64,000 bases of DNA from Micromonospora sp. WMMD1102 (GTDB lineage: Bacteria > Actinomycetota > Actinomycetes > Mycobacteriales > Micromonosporaceae). Positions within the stretch are counted from its first letter, which is position 1, and the number at the start of each line of letters is the position of its first letter. Under the pieces are notes generated by a model. It did no database searches. It was not told where the DNA came from and was given only the letters and a program-made list of their open reading frames with translations. Position numbers and translations under genes: made by a program. The stretch lies in the NCBI RefSeq assembly GCF_029626265.1, contig NZ_JARUBN010000001.1:2542001-2606000 (forward strand), in the 5' to 3' direction. Below, piece after piece: positions 27,121 through 35,266 of this stretch.

Positions 27121-29271
27121 ATGCCATCCAACGACAGCAGCCACGACCGCGATGCAGTGCGGCGGGTGCTGGACCAGGCCGCCGCGCAGGGCCGCAGCTC
27201 GCTCACCGCTCCGGAGGGGCGGCTGGTGGTCGAGGCGTACGGGATCGCCACCCCTGGTGAGGGGCTGGCCGGCAGCGCGCCGGAGGCGGTGGCGCTGGCC
27301 GAGCGGATCGGCCTGCCGGTGGTGCTGAAGATCGTCTCGCCGGACATCCTGCACAAGACCGAGGCCGGCGGCGTACTGGTCGGGTTGCGCACCGCCGAGG
27401 AGGTGGCTTCCGGGTACGACACGATCATCGCCAACGCTCGGGCGTACCAGGCGAATGCCAAGATCATCGGTGTGCAGGTGCAGCAGCAGCTCGACTCCGG
27501 GCACGAGGTGATCGTCGGTACGGTCACCGACCCGACCTTCGGCAAGGTGGTCGCCTTCGGCCTCGGCGGCGTACTCGTCGAGGTGCTCAAGGACGTCCAG
27601 TTCCGGCTCGCCCCGACCGACACCGGGACCGCGCTGTCGATGATCGACGGCATCGCCTCGGCCGAGATCCTGCGCGGGGTACGCGGCGCCGAGCCGGCCA
27701 ACCGGGAGGTGCTGGCCGACCTCGTCGTCCGGCTGTCGGAGCTGGTCACCGACTTCCCCGAGCTGGCCGAGGTGGACCTCAACCCGGTGCTCGCCACCGC
27801 CACCGGCGCGACGGCTGTCGACGTGCGGATCCTGGTCGACCCGGCCGCCGCGGCGACGCCCGAGCGGTTCACCGACGAGGAGATCCTGGCCAGCATGAAC
27901 CGGATCATGCGGCCCGCCTCGGTAGCGGTGATCGGTGCCTCGGCCGAGGCCGGCAAGATCGGCAACTCGGTGATGAAGAACCTGGTCAACGGCGGCTACC
28001 GGGGCGAGATCTACCCGATCAACCCGAAGGCCACCGAGATCCTGGACCGCAAGGCGTACCGCAGCATCTCCGACGTGCCCGGCCCGGTCGACGTGGCGGT
28101 CTTCGCCATCCCGGCGAAGTTCGTGCCGCAGGCACTGGCCGAGGTCGGCGCCAAGGGCGTCGCCGGGGCGATCCTGATCCCGTCCGGCTTCGGCGAGACC
28201 GGCAACCACGAGTTGCAGGCCGAGGTGGTCCGGATCGCCCGCGAACACGGCGTACGCATCCTCGGCCCGAACATCTACGGCTACTACTACACCCCGGAGA
28301 ACCTGTCGGCGACGTTCTGCACCCCGTACGACGTCAAGGGCGGGGTGGCGCTCTCCTCGCAGAGCGGCGGCATCGGGATGGCCATCCTCGGCTTCAGCCG
28401 GGCCGCCCGGATGGGGGTCTCCGCCATCGTCGGGGTCGGCAACAAGGCCGACATCGACGAGGACGACCTGCTGACCTTCTTCGAGAGCGACCCGAACACC
28501 CAGCTCGTCGCCATGCACCTGGAGGACCTCAAGGACGGCCGCTCGTTCGCCGACACCGCCCGCCGGGTCTCGAAGACCAAGCCGGTGGTGGTGCTCAAGG
28601 CGGGCCGCACCGCCCAGGGCGCCAGGGCGGCCAGCTCGCACACCGGCGCGCTGGCCGGCAACGACAAGGTCTACGACGACATCCTGCGCTCCAACGGCGT
28701 GATCCGGGCACCGGGCCTGAACGACCTGCTCGAGTACGCCCGGGGCATCCCGCTGCTGCCCACCCCGCAGGGCGATAACGTCGTCATCATCACCGGTGCC
28801 GGCGGCTCCGGGGTGCTCCTCTCGGACGCCTGCGTGGACAACGAACTCACCCTGATGGAGATCCCGCCGGACCTCGACGAGGCGTTCCGCAGGTTCATCC
28901 CGCCGTTCGGCGCGGCCGGCAACCCGGTCGACATCACCGGCGGTGAGCCGCCGGCCACCTATCGCAACACCATCGCCCTCGGCCTGTCCGACCCCCGCAT
29001 CCACGCGCTGATCCTCGGCTACTGGCACACCATCGTCACCCCGCCGATGGTCTTCGCCGAGCTGGTCGTCGACGTGGTCGAGGAGTTCCGGGCCAAGGGC
29101 GTCCACAAGCCGGTGGTCGCCTCGCTCGCCGGAGACGTCGAGGTCGACCAGGCCAGCGAACACCTGTACCGGCACGGGATCGTCGCCTATCCGTACACCA
29201 CGGAGAAGCCGGTCGCGGTGCTCGGTGCCAAGTACCGGTGGGCACGTTCCGCCGGTCTGCTCGGCGGCTGA
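27121..29271 (+). CDS. NDP-forming acyl-CoA synthetase (ACD type), possible oxalate/formate-CoA ligase
   Basis: A 716-residue single-chain acid-CoA ligase with beta-type ATP-grasp first and alpha-type domains second. Residues about 20-240 are ATP-grasp (LPVVLKIVSPDILHKTEAGGV; EVDLNPVLA), about 265-400 the CoA-binding domain (SVAVIGASAEAGKIGNSV), and the rest the succinyl-CoA-ligase-like domains with the phosphohistidine segment SSHTGALAG (His507). ATG 27121 follows AAAGGAG. Such enzymes use acetate, propionate, pimelate and other acids, so the substrate cannot be read from sequence. Its place directly behind frc suggests oxalate or formate activation, giving the CoA thioester that primes Frc. 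This is inference. Confidence 0.85.
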   Translation: MPSNDSSHDRDAVRRVLDQAAAQGRSSLTAPEGRLVVEAYGIATPGEGLAGSAPEAVALAERIGLPVVLKIVSPDILHKTEAGGVLVGLRTAEEVASGYDTIIANARAYQANAKIIGVQVQQQLDSGHEVIVGTVTDPTFGKVVAFGLGGVLVEVLKDVQFRLAPTDTGTALSMIDGIASAEILRGVRGAEPANREVLADLVVRLSELVTDFPELAEVDLNPVLATATGATAVDVRILVDPAAAATPERFTDEEILASMNRIMRPASVAVIGASAEAGKIGNSVMKNLVNGGYRGEIYPINPKATEILDRKAYRSISDVPGPVDVAVFAIPAKFVPQALAEVGAKGVAGAILIPSGFGETGNHELQAEVVRIAREHGVRILGPNIYGYYYTPENLSATFCTPYDVKGGVALSSQSGGIGMAILGFSRAARMGVSAIVGVGNKADIDEDDLLTFFESDPNTQLVAMHLEDLKDGRSFADTARRVSKTKPVVVLKAGRTAQGARAASSHTGALAGNDKVYDDILRSNGVIRAPGLNDLLEYARGIPLLPTPQGDNVVIITGAGGSGVLLSDACVDNELTLMEIPPDLDEAFRRFIPPFGAAGNPVDITGGEPPATYRNTIALGLSDPRIHALILGYWHTIVTPPMVFAELVVDVVEEFRAKGVHKPVVASLAGDVEVDQASEHLYRHGIVAYPYTTEKPVAVLGAKYRWARSAGLLGG

Positions 29272-29435
29272 CCGGAGGGCCGCCGAGCAGTGCACGGTTC
29301 CGCCAGACCAGGCGGTGGGAGGGGCCACTGAGCGAGACGGCGACCCGCCCTGCGGCCAGGGGTCAACGGACACATGCGTCGGAGCCGGTCCGTCCTCCGG
29401 CTCCGTACGACGGCACAGTCCCGAGGAGGTCCAGC

Positions 29436-30989
29436 GTGGACGCTTCGAACAGCCCTTTCCCGACCCAGCCGACGAGTACCACCCCGGCGGCCGGTACCGC
29501 CGCGTTGCCCGAGCAGCGCGGCGGCACCGTACCGCCGGCCCCGCCCGCCGAGGAGCGCGTGTGGCGGGCCGGACGGCTCGAACCGATGCCGATCCGGGAA
29601 CTTCCCAAGGCTCCGCCCTCGGTCCACCTGCTCGGCCCGACCGTCTTCCTGGTCGCGCTCGGCGTGGGCATGGGCGAGTCGTACATGTGGCCCCGGCTGG
29701 TCCTGATCTTCGGACCGGAGATCCGGTGGCTCTTCCTGATCGGCGTGACCCTCCAGGCGTTCGTGATGCTGGAGATGGCCAGGTACGCGATGGCGACCGG
29801 CGAGAGCATCTTCTTCGGCGCCGCCCGGGTCTTCAAACCCCTCATGTGGTTCTTCTTCAGCGTGGCCATCCTGGTCTACATCTGGCCCGGACACCTCTCC
29901 ACCGGGGCCGCCGCCTTCGAGCAGGTGACCGGAATACCCTGGACGGTGAGTGCCTGTGTCGGGCTGATCCTGGTCGGCATCGTCTTCAGCCTGGCGAAGG
30001 TGATCTATCCGCTGCTGGAGAGCCTGCTCGGGCTGCTGATCGGCGTACTCGTGGTCGGCACCTCGGTGGTCGCCTCGATCGTCGGGCAGTGGAGCGACGT
30101 CACCTCCACCCTCGCCGGCATGTTCCACTTCGGCTACCTGCCCAGCGAGGCGATGTCGGCGGCCTGGTTCCCGGTGATCGTCGGAGCGATCGCCTTCGCC
30201 GGCCCGTCCGGGATGCAGCAGATGTGGTACACGCTGCACCTGCGGGACTCCGGCGCCGGGATGGGCGCGCACATCCCCAAGATCCGCGGGCTGCGGCACG
30301 CGGGGGAGCAGGAGGAGATGCCCTCCCGGGGCTTCATGTTCGACACCGACAACCCGGCGGAGATGAAGAAGTGGAAGGGCTGGCGGCGCTGGGTCACCTT
30401 CGACGCCCTGCTGCTCTTCTGGGGCGTCACGATGCTCGTCACCATCTCGTTCACGGTGCTGGCCCAGACCGCCGTCCGGGAGAACCCGGGCGTCGGGGAC
30501 GTGATCCGGGACGGCGAGCGCGAGGCGGCACTCACCGCGATGGCCGAGGCGTTCGCCTCCGCCGGTGCGCCGGTGCTGCACGGGGTCTTCCTCGGCTTCA
30601 TCGCGCTGATCGGTCTGAACGCCACCCTCGGCCTCTTCGACTCGTTCTCCCGGGGCCAGGCGGACATGACCTACCACTTCGTACCCGGGGCGAAGCGGTT
30701 CAGCGTGTCGAAGCTGTACGCCGGGTTCCTCTGGGGTGTCATCACCTTCGGCATCCTGATCCTGAACTTCGGTCCGGCCGACGGCCCGGGGGCGATCCTC
30801 GACGTACTCGCCTTCCTCTCCACCTTCGCGATGGGCGCGTACTGCGTCGTGCTGCTGCTGGTGAACAACCGGATGCTGCCCAAGCCGATCCGTCCCGGCA
30901 TCCTGCAGAACGCGGTGATCGGGTTCGGTGCGGTGTTCTACCTCGGGATGCTGGTCTACAGCCTGATCCGGTTCGGTGTCGTCATATGA
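29436..30989 (+). CDS. NRAMP-family-like membrane transporter lacking the DPGN metal motif
   Basis: A 517-residue protein with about 11 hydrophobic segments after a 40-residue proline-rich cytoplasmic N-terminus. GTG 29436 is chosen because CGAGGAGG lies 6-7 bp upstream. The fold signature is NRAMP-like (LLGPTVFLVALGVGMGESYM for helix 1, MLEMARYAMATGE for helix 2-3, GPSGMQQMWYTLHLRDSG for helix 6). The helix-1 Asp-Pro-Gly-Asn that binds divalent metal is replaced by a GMGES sequence (residues 78-82), and the helix-6 Met-Pro-His is also changed. Ordinary Mn/Fe transport is therefore doubtful. Position between the oxalate genes suggests transport of an oxalate-related substrate or a metal released from metal oxalate. 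Confidence 0.75.
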   Translation: MDASNSPFPTQPTSTTPAAGTAALPEQRGGTVPPAPPAEERVWRAGRLEPMPIRELPKAPPSVHLLGPTVFLVALGVGMGESYMWPRLVLIFGPEIRWLFLIGVTLQAFVMLEMARYAMATGESIFFGAARVFKPLMWFFFSVAILVYIWPGHLSTGAAAFEQVTGIPWTVSACVGLILVGIVFSLAKVIYPLLESLLGLLIGVLVVGTSVVASIVGQWSDVTSTLAGMFHFGYLPSEAMSAAWFPVIVGAIAFAGPSGMQQMWYTLHLRDSGAGMGAHIPKIRGLRHAGEQEEMPSRGFMFDTDNPAEMKKWKGWRRWVTFDALLLFWGVTMLVTISFTVLAQTAVRENPGVGDVIRDGEREAALTAMAEAFASAGAPVLHGVFLGFIALIGLNATLGLFDSFSRGQADMTYHFVPGAKRFSVSKLYAGFLWGVITFGILILNFGPADGPGAILDVLAFLSTFAMGAYCVVLLLVNNRMLPKPIRPGILQNAVIGFGAVFYLGMLVYSLIRFGVVI

Positions 30990-31029
30990 GCCGGCACACC
31001 GAATCGATCCGGCCCGGTGGAGTGCTGGG

Positions 31030-31608
31030 ATGACCGGCGGCGACGTACGCCACCTCGGTGAGCTCGCCCTGCCGGGAGCCGGCATCGGGGCGACCGCCGG
31101 GGTGGCGGCCGGCGGGCTCGCCCTGCTCGCCGGCCAACCGACCGGCTGGGCCCTGGCCACCGGCCTGGGGCTCGGCCTGCCGCTGGTGCTGCTCGGCGGC
31201 AGCTTCGGGCTGCTGCTCGGTTCCGGCATCGTGTCGCCGGGCGTCTTCGCCCCGGTGGCGCTCTACTGGTTCCTCGGCTTTCCGCTCGCCCGGGTGGTCC
31301 ACGAGCTGCTGGTAGCCCTGCTGCTCACCGGTCGGCCGGTGCTGCCGCCGGACCTGCCCGGCTTCCTCGCCTACCAGGCGATCGTCAGCCTCGGCTTCGC
31401 GATCGGGTTCAGTTGGCTGCACGAGCGGATCGCTCCGGGCTGGCTGCGTCGGGTCCGGCACCGCAATCCGGCCGCCGACCGGCTGTACGCCTTCTACCTG
31501 CGACACGCCGAGGCGCAGTGGAAGGCCCGGGAGAGCCGTCGGCGGGCTCGGGCCGCCGGGCGACGCCGGACCGCCGCGACCCTCGGCCGAGCGAAGGGAG
31601 AGCCGTGA
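31030..31608 (+). CDS. Small membrane protein of unknown function, oxalate locus
   Basis: A 192-residue protein I do not recognise. Residues about 10-130 contain four hydrophobic segments (GAGIGATAGVAAGGLALLAG; LGLGLPLVLLGGSFGLLLG; a third after GVFAPVALYWFLGFPLA; a fourth near FLAYQAIVSLGFAIGF). The C-terminal 60 residues are strongly basic and probably cytoplasmic. ATG 31030 lies 41 bp after the NRAMP-like gene; GTG 30976, inside that gene, is an alternative. Its stop overlaps the terC start (GTGA), so it is coupled to terC. It may be a partner subunit for either neighbour. Confidence 0.7.
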   Translation: MTGGDVRHLGELALPGAGIGATAGVAAGGLALLAGQPTGWALATGLGLGLPLVLLGGSFGLLLGSGIVSPGVFAPVALYWFLGFPLARVVHELLVALLLTGRPVLPPDLPGFLAYQAIVSLGFAIGFSWLHERIAPGWLRRVRHRNPAADRLYAFYLRHAEAQWKARESRRRARAAGRRRTAATLGRAKGEP

Positions 31609-32630
31609 ACCTGCCGGTCTGGGTCTGGGCCGTGACGATCGCCGGCTTCCTGGTGATGATCGCCTTCGACTTCTACCTGGTCGCCCGCAATCCGCGCGAG
31701 CCGGCCTTCCGGGAGTGCGTGGCCTGGGTGAGCTTCTACGTGCTGGCCGCGGTCGCCTTCGGGATCGTGCTGACGGCGACGGCCGGGGTCGGGTACGGCG
31801 GGCAGTTCTTCGCCGGCTGGCTCACCGAGTACTCGCTGAGTGTCGACAACCTGTTCGTGTTCATCATCATCATGAGCCGGTTCGCGGTGCCGCTGAAGTA
31901 CCGGCAGAAGGTGCTGCTCATCGGCATCGTGCTGGCACTGCTGATGCGGGGCGTCTTCATCGCGGTCGGCGCGCAGGCGATCACCCGGTTCGACTGGCTG
32001 TTCTACCTGTTCGGCGCCTTCCTGATCTACACCGCGGTCAAGCTGGTCGGGCCGCAGCAGGAGGACGAGTTCTCCGAGAACATCGCACTGCGTACGGCGA
32101 AGCGGATCCTGCCGACCACCGAGTCGTACCGGGGTGCCTCGGTGCTGGCCCGGGTGGACGGCCGGCTGATGGTGACGCCGATGCTGATCGTGATGGTCGC
32201 CATCGGCACCACCGACCTGCTCTTCGCGCTGGACTCCATCCCGGCGATCTTCGGGCTGACCCAGGAGCCGTACCTGGTCTTCACCGCGAACACCTTCGCG
32301 TTGATGGGGCTGCGGCAGCTGTACTTCCTGATCGGCGGGCTGCTGGACCGGCTGGTCTACCTGAGCAAGGGCCTGGCGTTCATCCTGGCCTTCATCGGGG
32401 TCAAGCTGGTGCTGGAGGCGGCGCACCACGACGGGGTCTCCTGGGCGCCGTCGGTGCCGATCGCCGTCTCGCTCGGGGTCATCGTCGGCACGCTGCTGGT
32501 CACCACCGTGGCCAGCCTGGCAAAGTCCCGACGGGATCGGCGCGAACGGCCGACCGCCGCCACGGAGGGGGTGGGGGCGGAGACCCCCGCTGCCCGCGAC
32601 ACCGTGACGGCGGATCGGGACGCGGTCTGA
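31605..32630 (+). CDS. TerC/Alx-family integral membrane protein
   Basis: A 341-residue TerC-family protein with about nine hydrophobic segments. GTG 31605 overlaps the previous stop. Family signatures are LTEYSLSVDNLFVFIIIMSRF and GTTDLLFALDSIPAIFGLTQEPYLVFTANTFALMGLRQLYF, which carry the conserved aspartates. TerC/Alx proteins take part in manganese efflux or metalation of exported enzymes and in tellurite resistance in some species. At the end of the frc gene set, a role in handling metal ions imported with oxalate is possible but unproven. Confidence 0.88.
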   Translation: MNLPVWVWAVTIAGFLVMIAFDFYLVARNPREPAFRECVAWVSFYVLAAVAFGIVLTATAGVGYGGQFFAGWLTEYSLSVDNLFVFIIIMSRFAVPLKYRQKVLLIGIVLALLMRGVFIAVGAQAITRFDWLFYLFGAFLIYTAVKLVGPQQEDEFSENIALRTAKRILPTTESYRGASVLARVDGRLMVTPMLIVMVAIGTTDLLFALDSIPAIFGLTQEPYLVFTANTFALMGLRQLYFLIGGLLDRLVYLSKGLAFILAFIGVKLVLEAAHHDGVSWAPSVPIAVSLGVIVGTLLVTTVASLAKSRRDRRERPTAATEGVGAETPAARDTVTADRDAV

Positions 32631-32637
32631 CGGCAGG

Positions 32638-32847
32638 TCAGACCTTGATCAGGTCTTCGTCCGTGGCGGAGCCACGGAGGAAGCGCTCGATCTCCTCGTC
32701 GCTCGGCCGGGCGGCCCGACGCTGGTTCTCCAGCGCGGCGGCCAGGCCGAGCCCGAGGGAGCGGCCGTCGGCCGGGGAGCCGGTCGGCAGGGCCAGCCGG
32801 TCGGAGAGTCGGGTCAGGGAACGTGAGAACGTCCGCCAGGTGGTCAT
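32638..32847 (-). CDS. Small hypothetical protein
   Basis: A 69-residue protein starting at ATG 32847 with AGGAG nine bases upstream. It begins MTTWRTFSRSLTRLSDRLAL and has an acidic C-terminal helix (RPSDEEIERFLRG). The first half is amphipathic and basic. No family recognised. It converges on terC, with stops 7 bp apart. Good ribosome binding site and compact placement support it as real. Confidence 0.6.
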   Translation of the reverse strand: MTTWRTFSRSLTRLSDRLALPTGSPADGRSLGLGLAAALENQRRAARPSDEEIERFLRGSATDEDLIKV

Positions 32848-33442
32848 GACAGCATCACTCCTGCTTGTCGTTCTTCCCGGGAAACGACGCTTCCCGGGAC
32901 CGTGCGCACCGGACCGGACGACGATCCGTCCGCCGACGGTGGTCCGGCAGGACATCCGGGTGTGCCTGGTGGGGCCGGGCACACCCGGGTCGCCGGATCT
33001 TTCCGCCGGCACGCCTCGTCGCGTGGCGGCGGACCCATGTCGGTCGCCGGATCGACGACCGGCGGGGATCGCCCGCGGCGGCCGTGCGGGGCTGCGGCCT
33101 GGCAACCCGGAGCACGCCGGTCCGCACCGTACGCGGATTCCTCCGGTGTGGAGCTACCCGGTGCCGTCTTGCCACAAACCCTCGTGCTCTTCTCCGGCGA
33201 CAGGTGTCTTCGACGCCCCCTAGGATACCGCCTTCGGTATACAAAAAACGATCTAGTGACCAAAGCCACCAGCGTCGCCGGGCCGGAGCGCGATCGCCGG
33301 CTCGTCGCCGGAACGGGGCGGCCGGCCCGGAAAACGTCCTGTCACCCCTAGACACCCCACCGTCAGATGGTCCACGATTATTGCCTACCCCATACGGTAT
33401 GCAATCGTCGGGGACGCACGACGATGATGGAGGACTCTGATC
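32848..33442. other. 595-bp upstream region of oxc
   Basis: No gene is supported here; long frames in it lack start signals and typical codon bias. From 33222 on it becomes AT-richer, with an ATACCG-CCTT-CGGTAT hairpin (33225-33240) running into GTATACAAAA, a weaker version of the regulon element (33232-33245, 10 of 14). The block 33328-33412 copies the frc promoter. Bases 32880-33220 show nothing recognisable. Confidence 0.6.
33380..33405 (+). promoter_or_regulatory. Regulon operator-like site, oxc promoter
   Basis: This 26-base block is identical to 25703-25728 before frc and includes ATACGGTATGCAAT (33392-33405). It lies 37 bp before the oxc start. Sequence flanking it on the left is also conserved between the two promoters. 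Confidence 0.68.
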
Positions 33443-35176
33443 ATGACCATCGCTTCCCTCCGGGAGTCCGAAGCTGGCGGTCTCGTAGGTGCGGAGAAAC
33501 TCACCGACGGGATCCACCTGGTCGTCGACGCGCTCAAGCTCAACGAGGTCGACGCCATCTACGGCGTCGTAGGCATCCCGATCACCGACCTGGCCCGGCT
33601 GGCACAGGCCTCCGGCATCCGCTTCATCGGCTTCCGGCACGAGAGTGCCGCCGGGCACGCGGCGGCGGCGGCCGGCTTCCTGACGAAGAAGCCGGGAATC
33701 TGCCTGACCGTCTCCGCTCCGGGATTCCTCAACGGGCTGGTGGCGCTGGCCAACGCCACCGTGAACTGCTTCCCGATGGTGCAGATCTCCGGGTCCAGCG
33801 AACGGCACCTCGTCGACCTGCAACGCGGCGACTACGAGGAGATGGACCAGCTCTCGGCGGCTCGACAGTTCTGCAAGGCGGCCTACCGGGTCCAGCGGGC
33901 GGAGGACATCGGTCGCGGCGTGGCCCGGGCGATCCGTACCGCCGTGTCCGGACGACCGGGAGGGGTCTACCTCGACATCCCGGCCGCGGTCCTCGGTGAG
34001 GTCATCGACGCGGAGCTGGGCGCGGCGTCACTGTGGCGGGTCGTCGACCCGGCACCGCGCCAGGTGCCCGAACCCGCGGCCCTGGACCGCGCGATCGAGC
34101 TGCTCGCGAACGCCCGGCGCCCGCTCGTGGTGCTCGGCAAGGGCGCCGCGTACGCCCAGGCGGACGACCAGATCCGCCAGTTCGTCGAGCTCACCGGCGT
34201 GCCCTACCTGCCCATGTCGATGGCGAAGGGCCTGCTGCCCGACGACCACGCACAGTCGGTGGCCAGCGCCAGGTCGCTCGCCATCCGCCGGGCCGACGTC
34301 GTGATGCTCGTCGGCGCGCGGCTGAACTGGCTGCTCGGACACGGCGACGCACCGCAGTGGAACGCCGACGCCAAGTTCATCCAGGTGGACATCGCCAGCA
34401 CCGAGATGGACAGCAACCAGCCCATCGCGGCACCGCTGGTCGGTGACGTCGGCTCGGTGATGCAGGCCCTGATCGACCGGACCGGACCCGACCGGATCGC
34501 GGTCCCGACGCAGTGGCGGGACGAACTCTCGGCCCGCTCGGCGGCGAACGTCGGCAAGATGGCCAAGCGCCTCGAGGCCGCCGAGACGGCGCACCCGATG
34601 AAGTTCCTCGGCGCCCTCCAGGCCATCCGCGACGTCCTCCGGGACAACCCCCGGACATACGTCGTCAACGAGGGCGCCAACGCGCTGGACCTGGCCCGCA
34701 ACACGATCGGGATGCAGGTGCCGCGACACCGCCTGGACAGCGGCACCTGGGGCGTGATGGGCATCGGCATGGGCTACGCGATCGCCGCCGCGGTCGAGAC
34801 CGGCGACCCGGTCGTCGCGATCGAGGGCGACAGCGCGTTCGGGTTCAGTGGCATGGAGATCGAGACGATCTGCCGCTACGACCTGCCCGTCGTCACGGTG
34901 GTGTTGAACAACAGCGGTGTCTACCGCGGCGACGAGGCGTCCGAGTCCGCGGACCCGGCACCGACCGCCCTCCGGGCCCGGCACGATCTGATGATCGCCG
35001 CCTTCGGTGGCCGAGGCTACCGGGCGACCACGCCGGTGGAGGTCGCCGCCGCCCTGCGCGAGGCACTGGCGCTGGGCAAGCCCGCCCTCGTCGACTGCGT
35101 CATCGACCCCGCCGACGGCACCGAGAGCGGCAACATCGCCCACCTCAACCCCAAGGGCATCACAGTGCAGCGGTGA
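33443..35176 (+). CDS. oxc: Oxalyl-CoA decarboxylase (ThDP-dependent)
   Basis: A 577-residue ThDP enzyme. ATG 33443 follows TGGAGG. The cofactor-activating glutamate is Glu67 in FRHESAAGHAAAAAGFL. The sequence includes VVGIPITDLARLAQ, CLTVSAPGFLNGL, ISGSSERHLVDLQRGDYEEMDQL, RLDSGTWGVMGIGMGYAI and the ThDP/Mg motif EGDSAFGFSGMEIETICRYDLPVV, all characteristic of Oxc. It converts oxalyl-CoA to formyl-CoA and CO2; formyl-CoA then returns CoA to oxalate through Frc. An aldehyde dehydrogenase follows 90 bp later in the same direction. Confidence 0.95.
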   Translation: MTIASLRESEAGGLVGAEKLTDGIHLVVDALKLNEVDAIYGVVGIPITDLARLAQASGIRFIGFRHESAAGHAAAAAGFLTKKPGICLTVSAPGFLNGLVALANATVNCFPMVQISGSSERHLVDLQRGDYEEMDQLSAARQFCKAAYRVQRAEDIGRGVARAIRTAVSGRPGGVYLDIPAAVLGEVIDAELGAASLWRVVDPAPRQVPEPAALDRAIELLANARRPLVVLGKGAAYAQADDQIRQFVELTGVPYLPMSMAKGLLPDDHAQSVASARSLAIRRADVVMLVGARLNWLLGHGDAPQWNADAKFIQVDIASTEMDSNQPIAAPLVGDVGSVMQALIDRTGPDRIAVPTQWRDELSARSAANVGKMAKRLEAAETAHPMKFLGALQAIRDVLRDNPRTYVVNEGANALDLARNTIGMQVPRHRLDSGTWGVMGIGMGYAIAAAVETGDPVVAIEGDSAFGFSGMEIETICRYDLPVVTVVLNNSGVYRGDEASESADPAPTALRARHDLMIAAFGGRGYRATTPVEVAAALREALALGKPALVDCVIDPADGTESGNIAHLNPKGITVQR

Positions 35177-35266
35177 GACCGTCACCGGCGCATCCCAGGA
35201 GTGCGCGTCGACGACCGGGCAGGGTCGGTGACCCAGCGCCGGTAGAGAACGGAGCTTGGAATCCCT

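Noticed and set aside
30976..31029. GTG 30976 as start of the 192-aa membrane protein
   Set aside because: It lies inside the NRAMP-like gene without a ribosome binding site; ATG 31030 is better placed.
32848..33220. Several open frames upstream of oxc
   Set aside because: None has a ribosome binding site, consistent GC3 bias or recognisable sequence.
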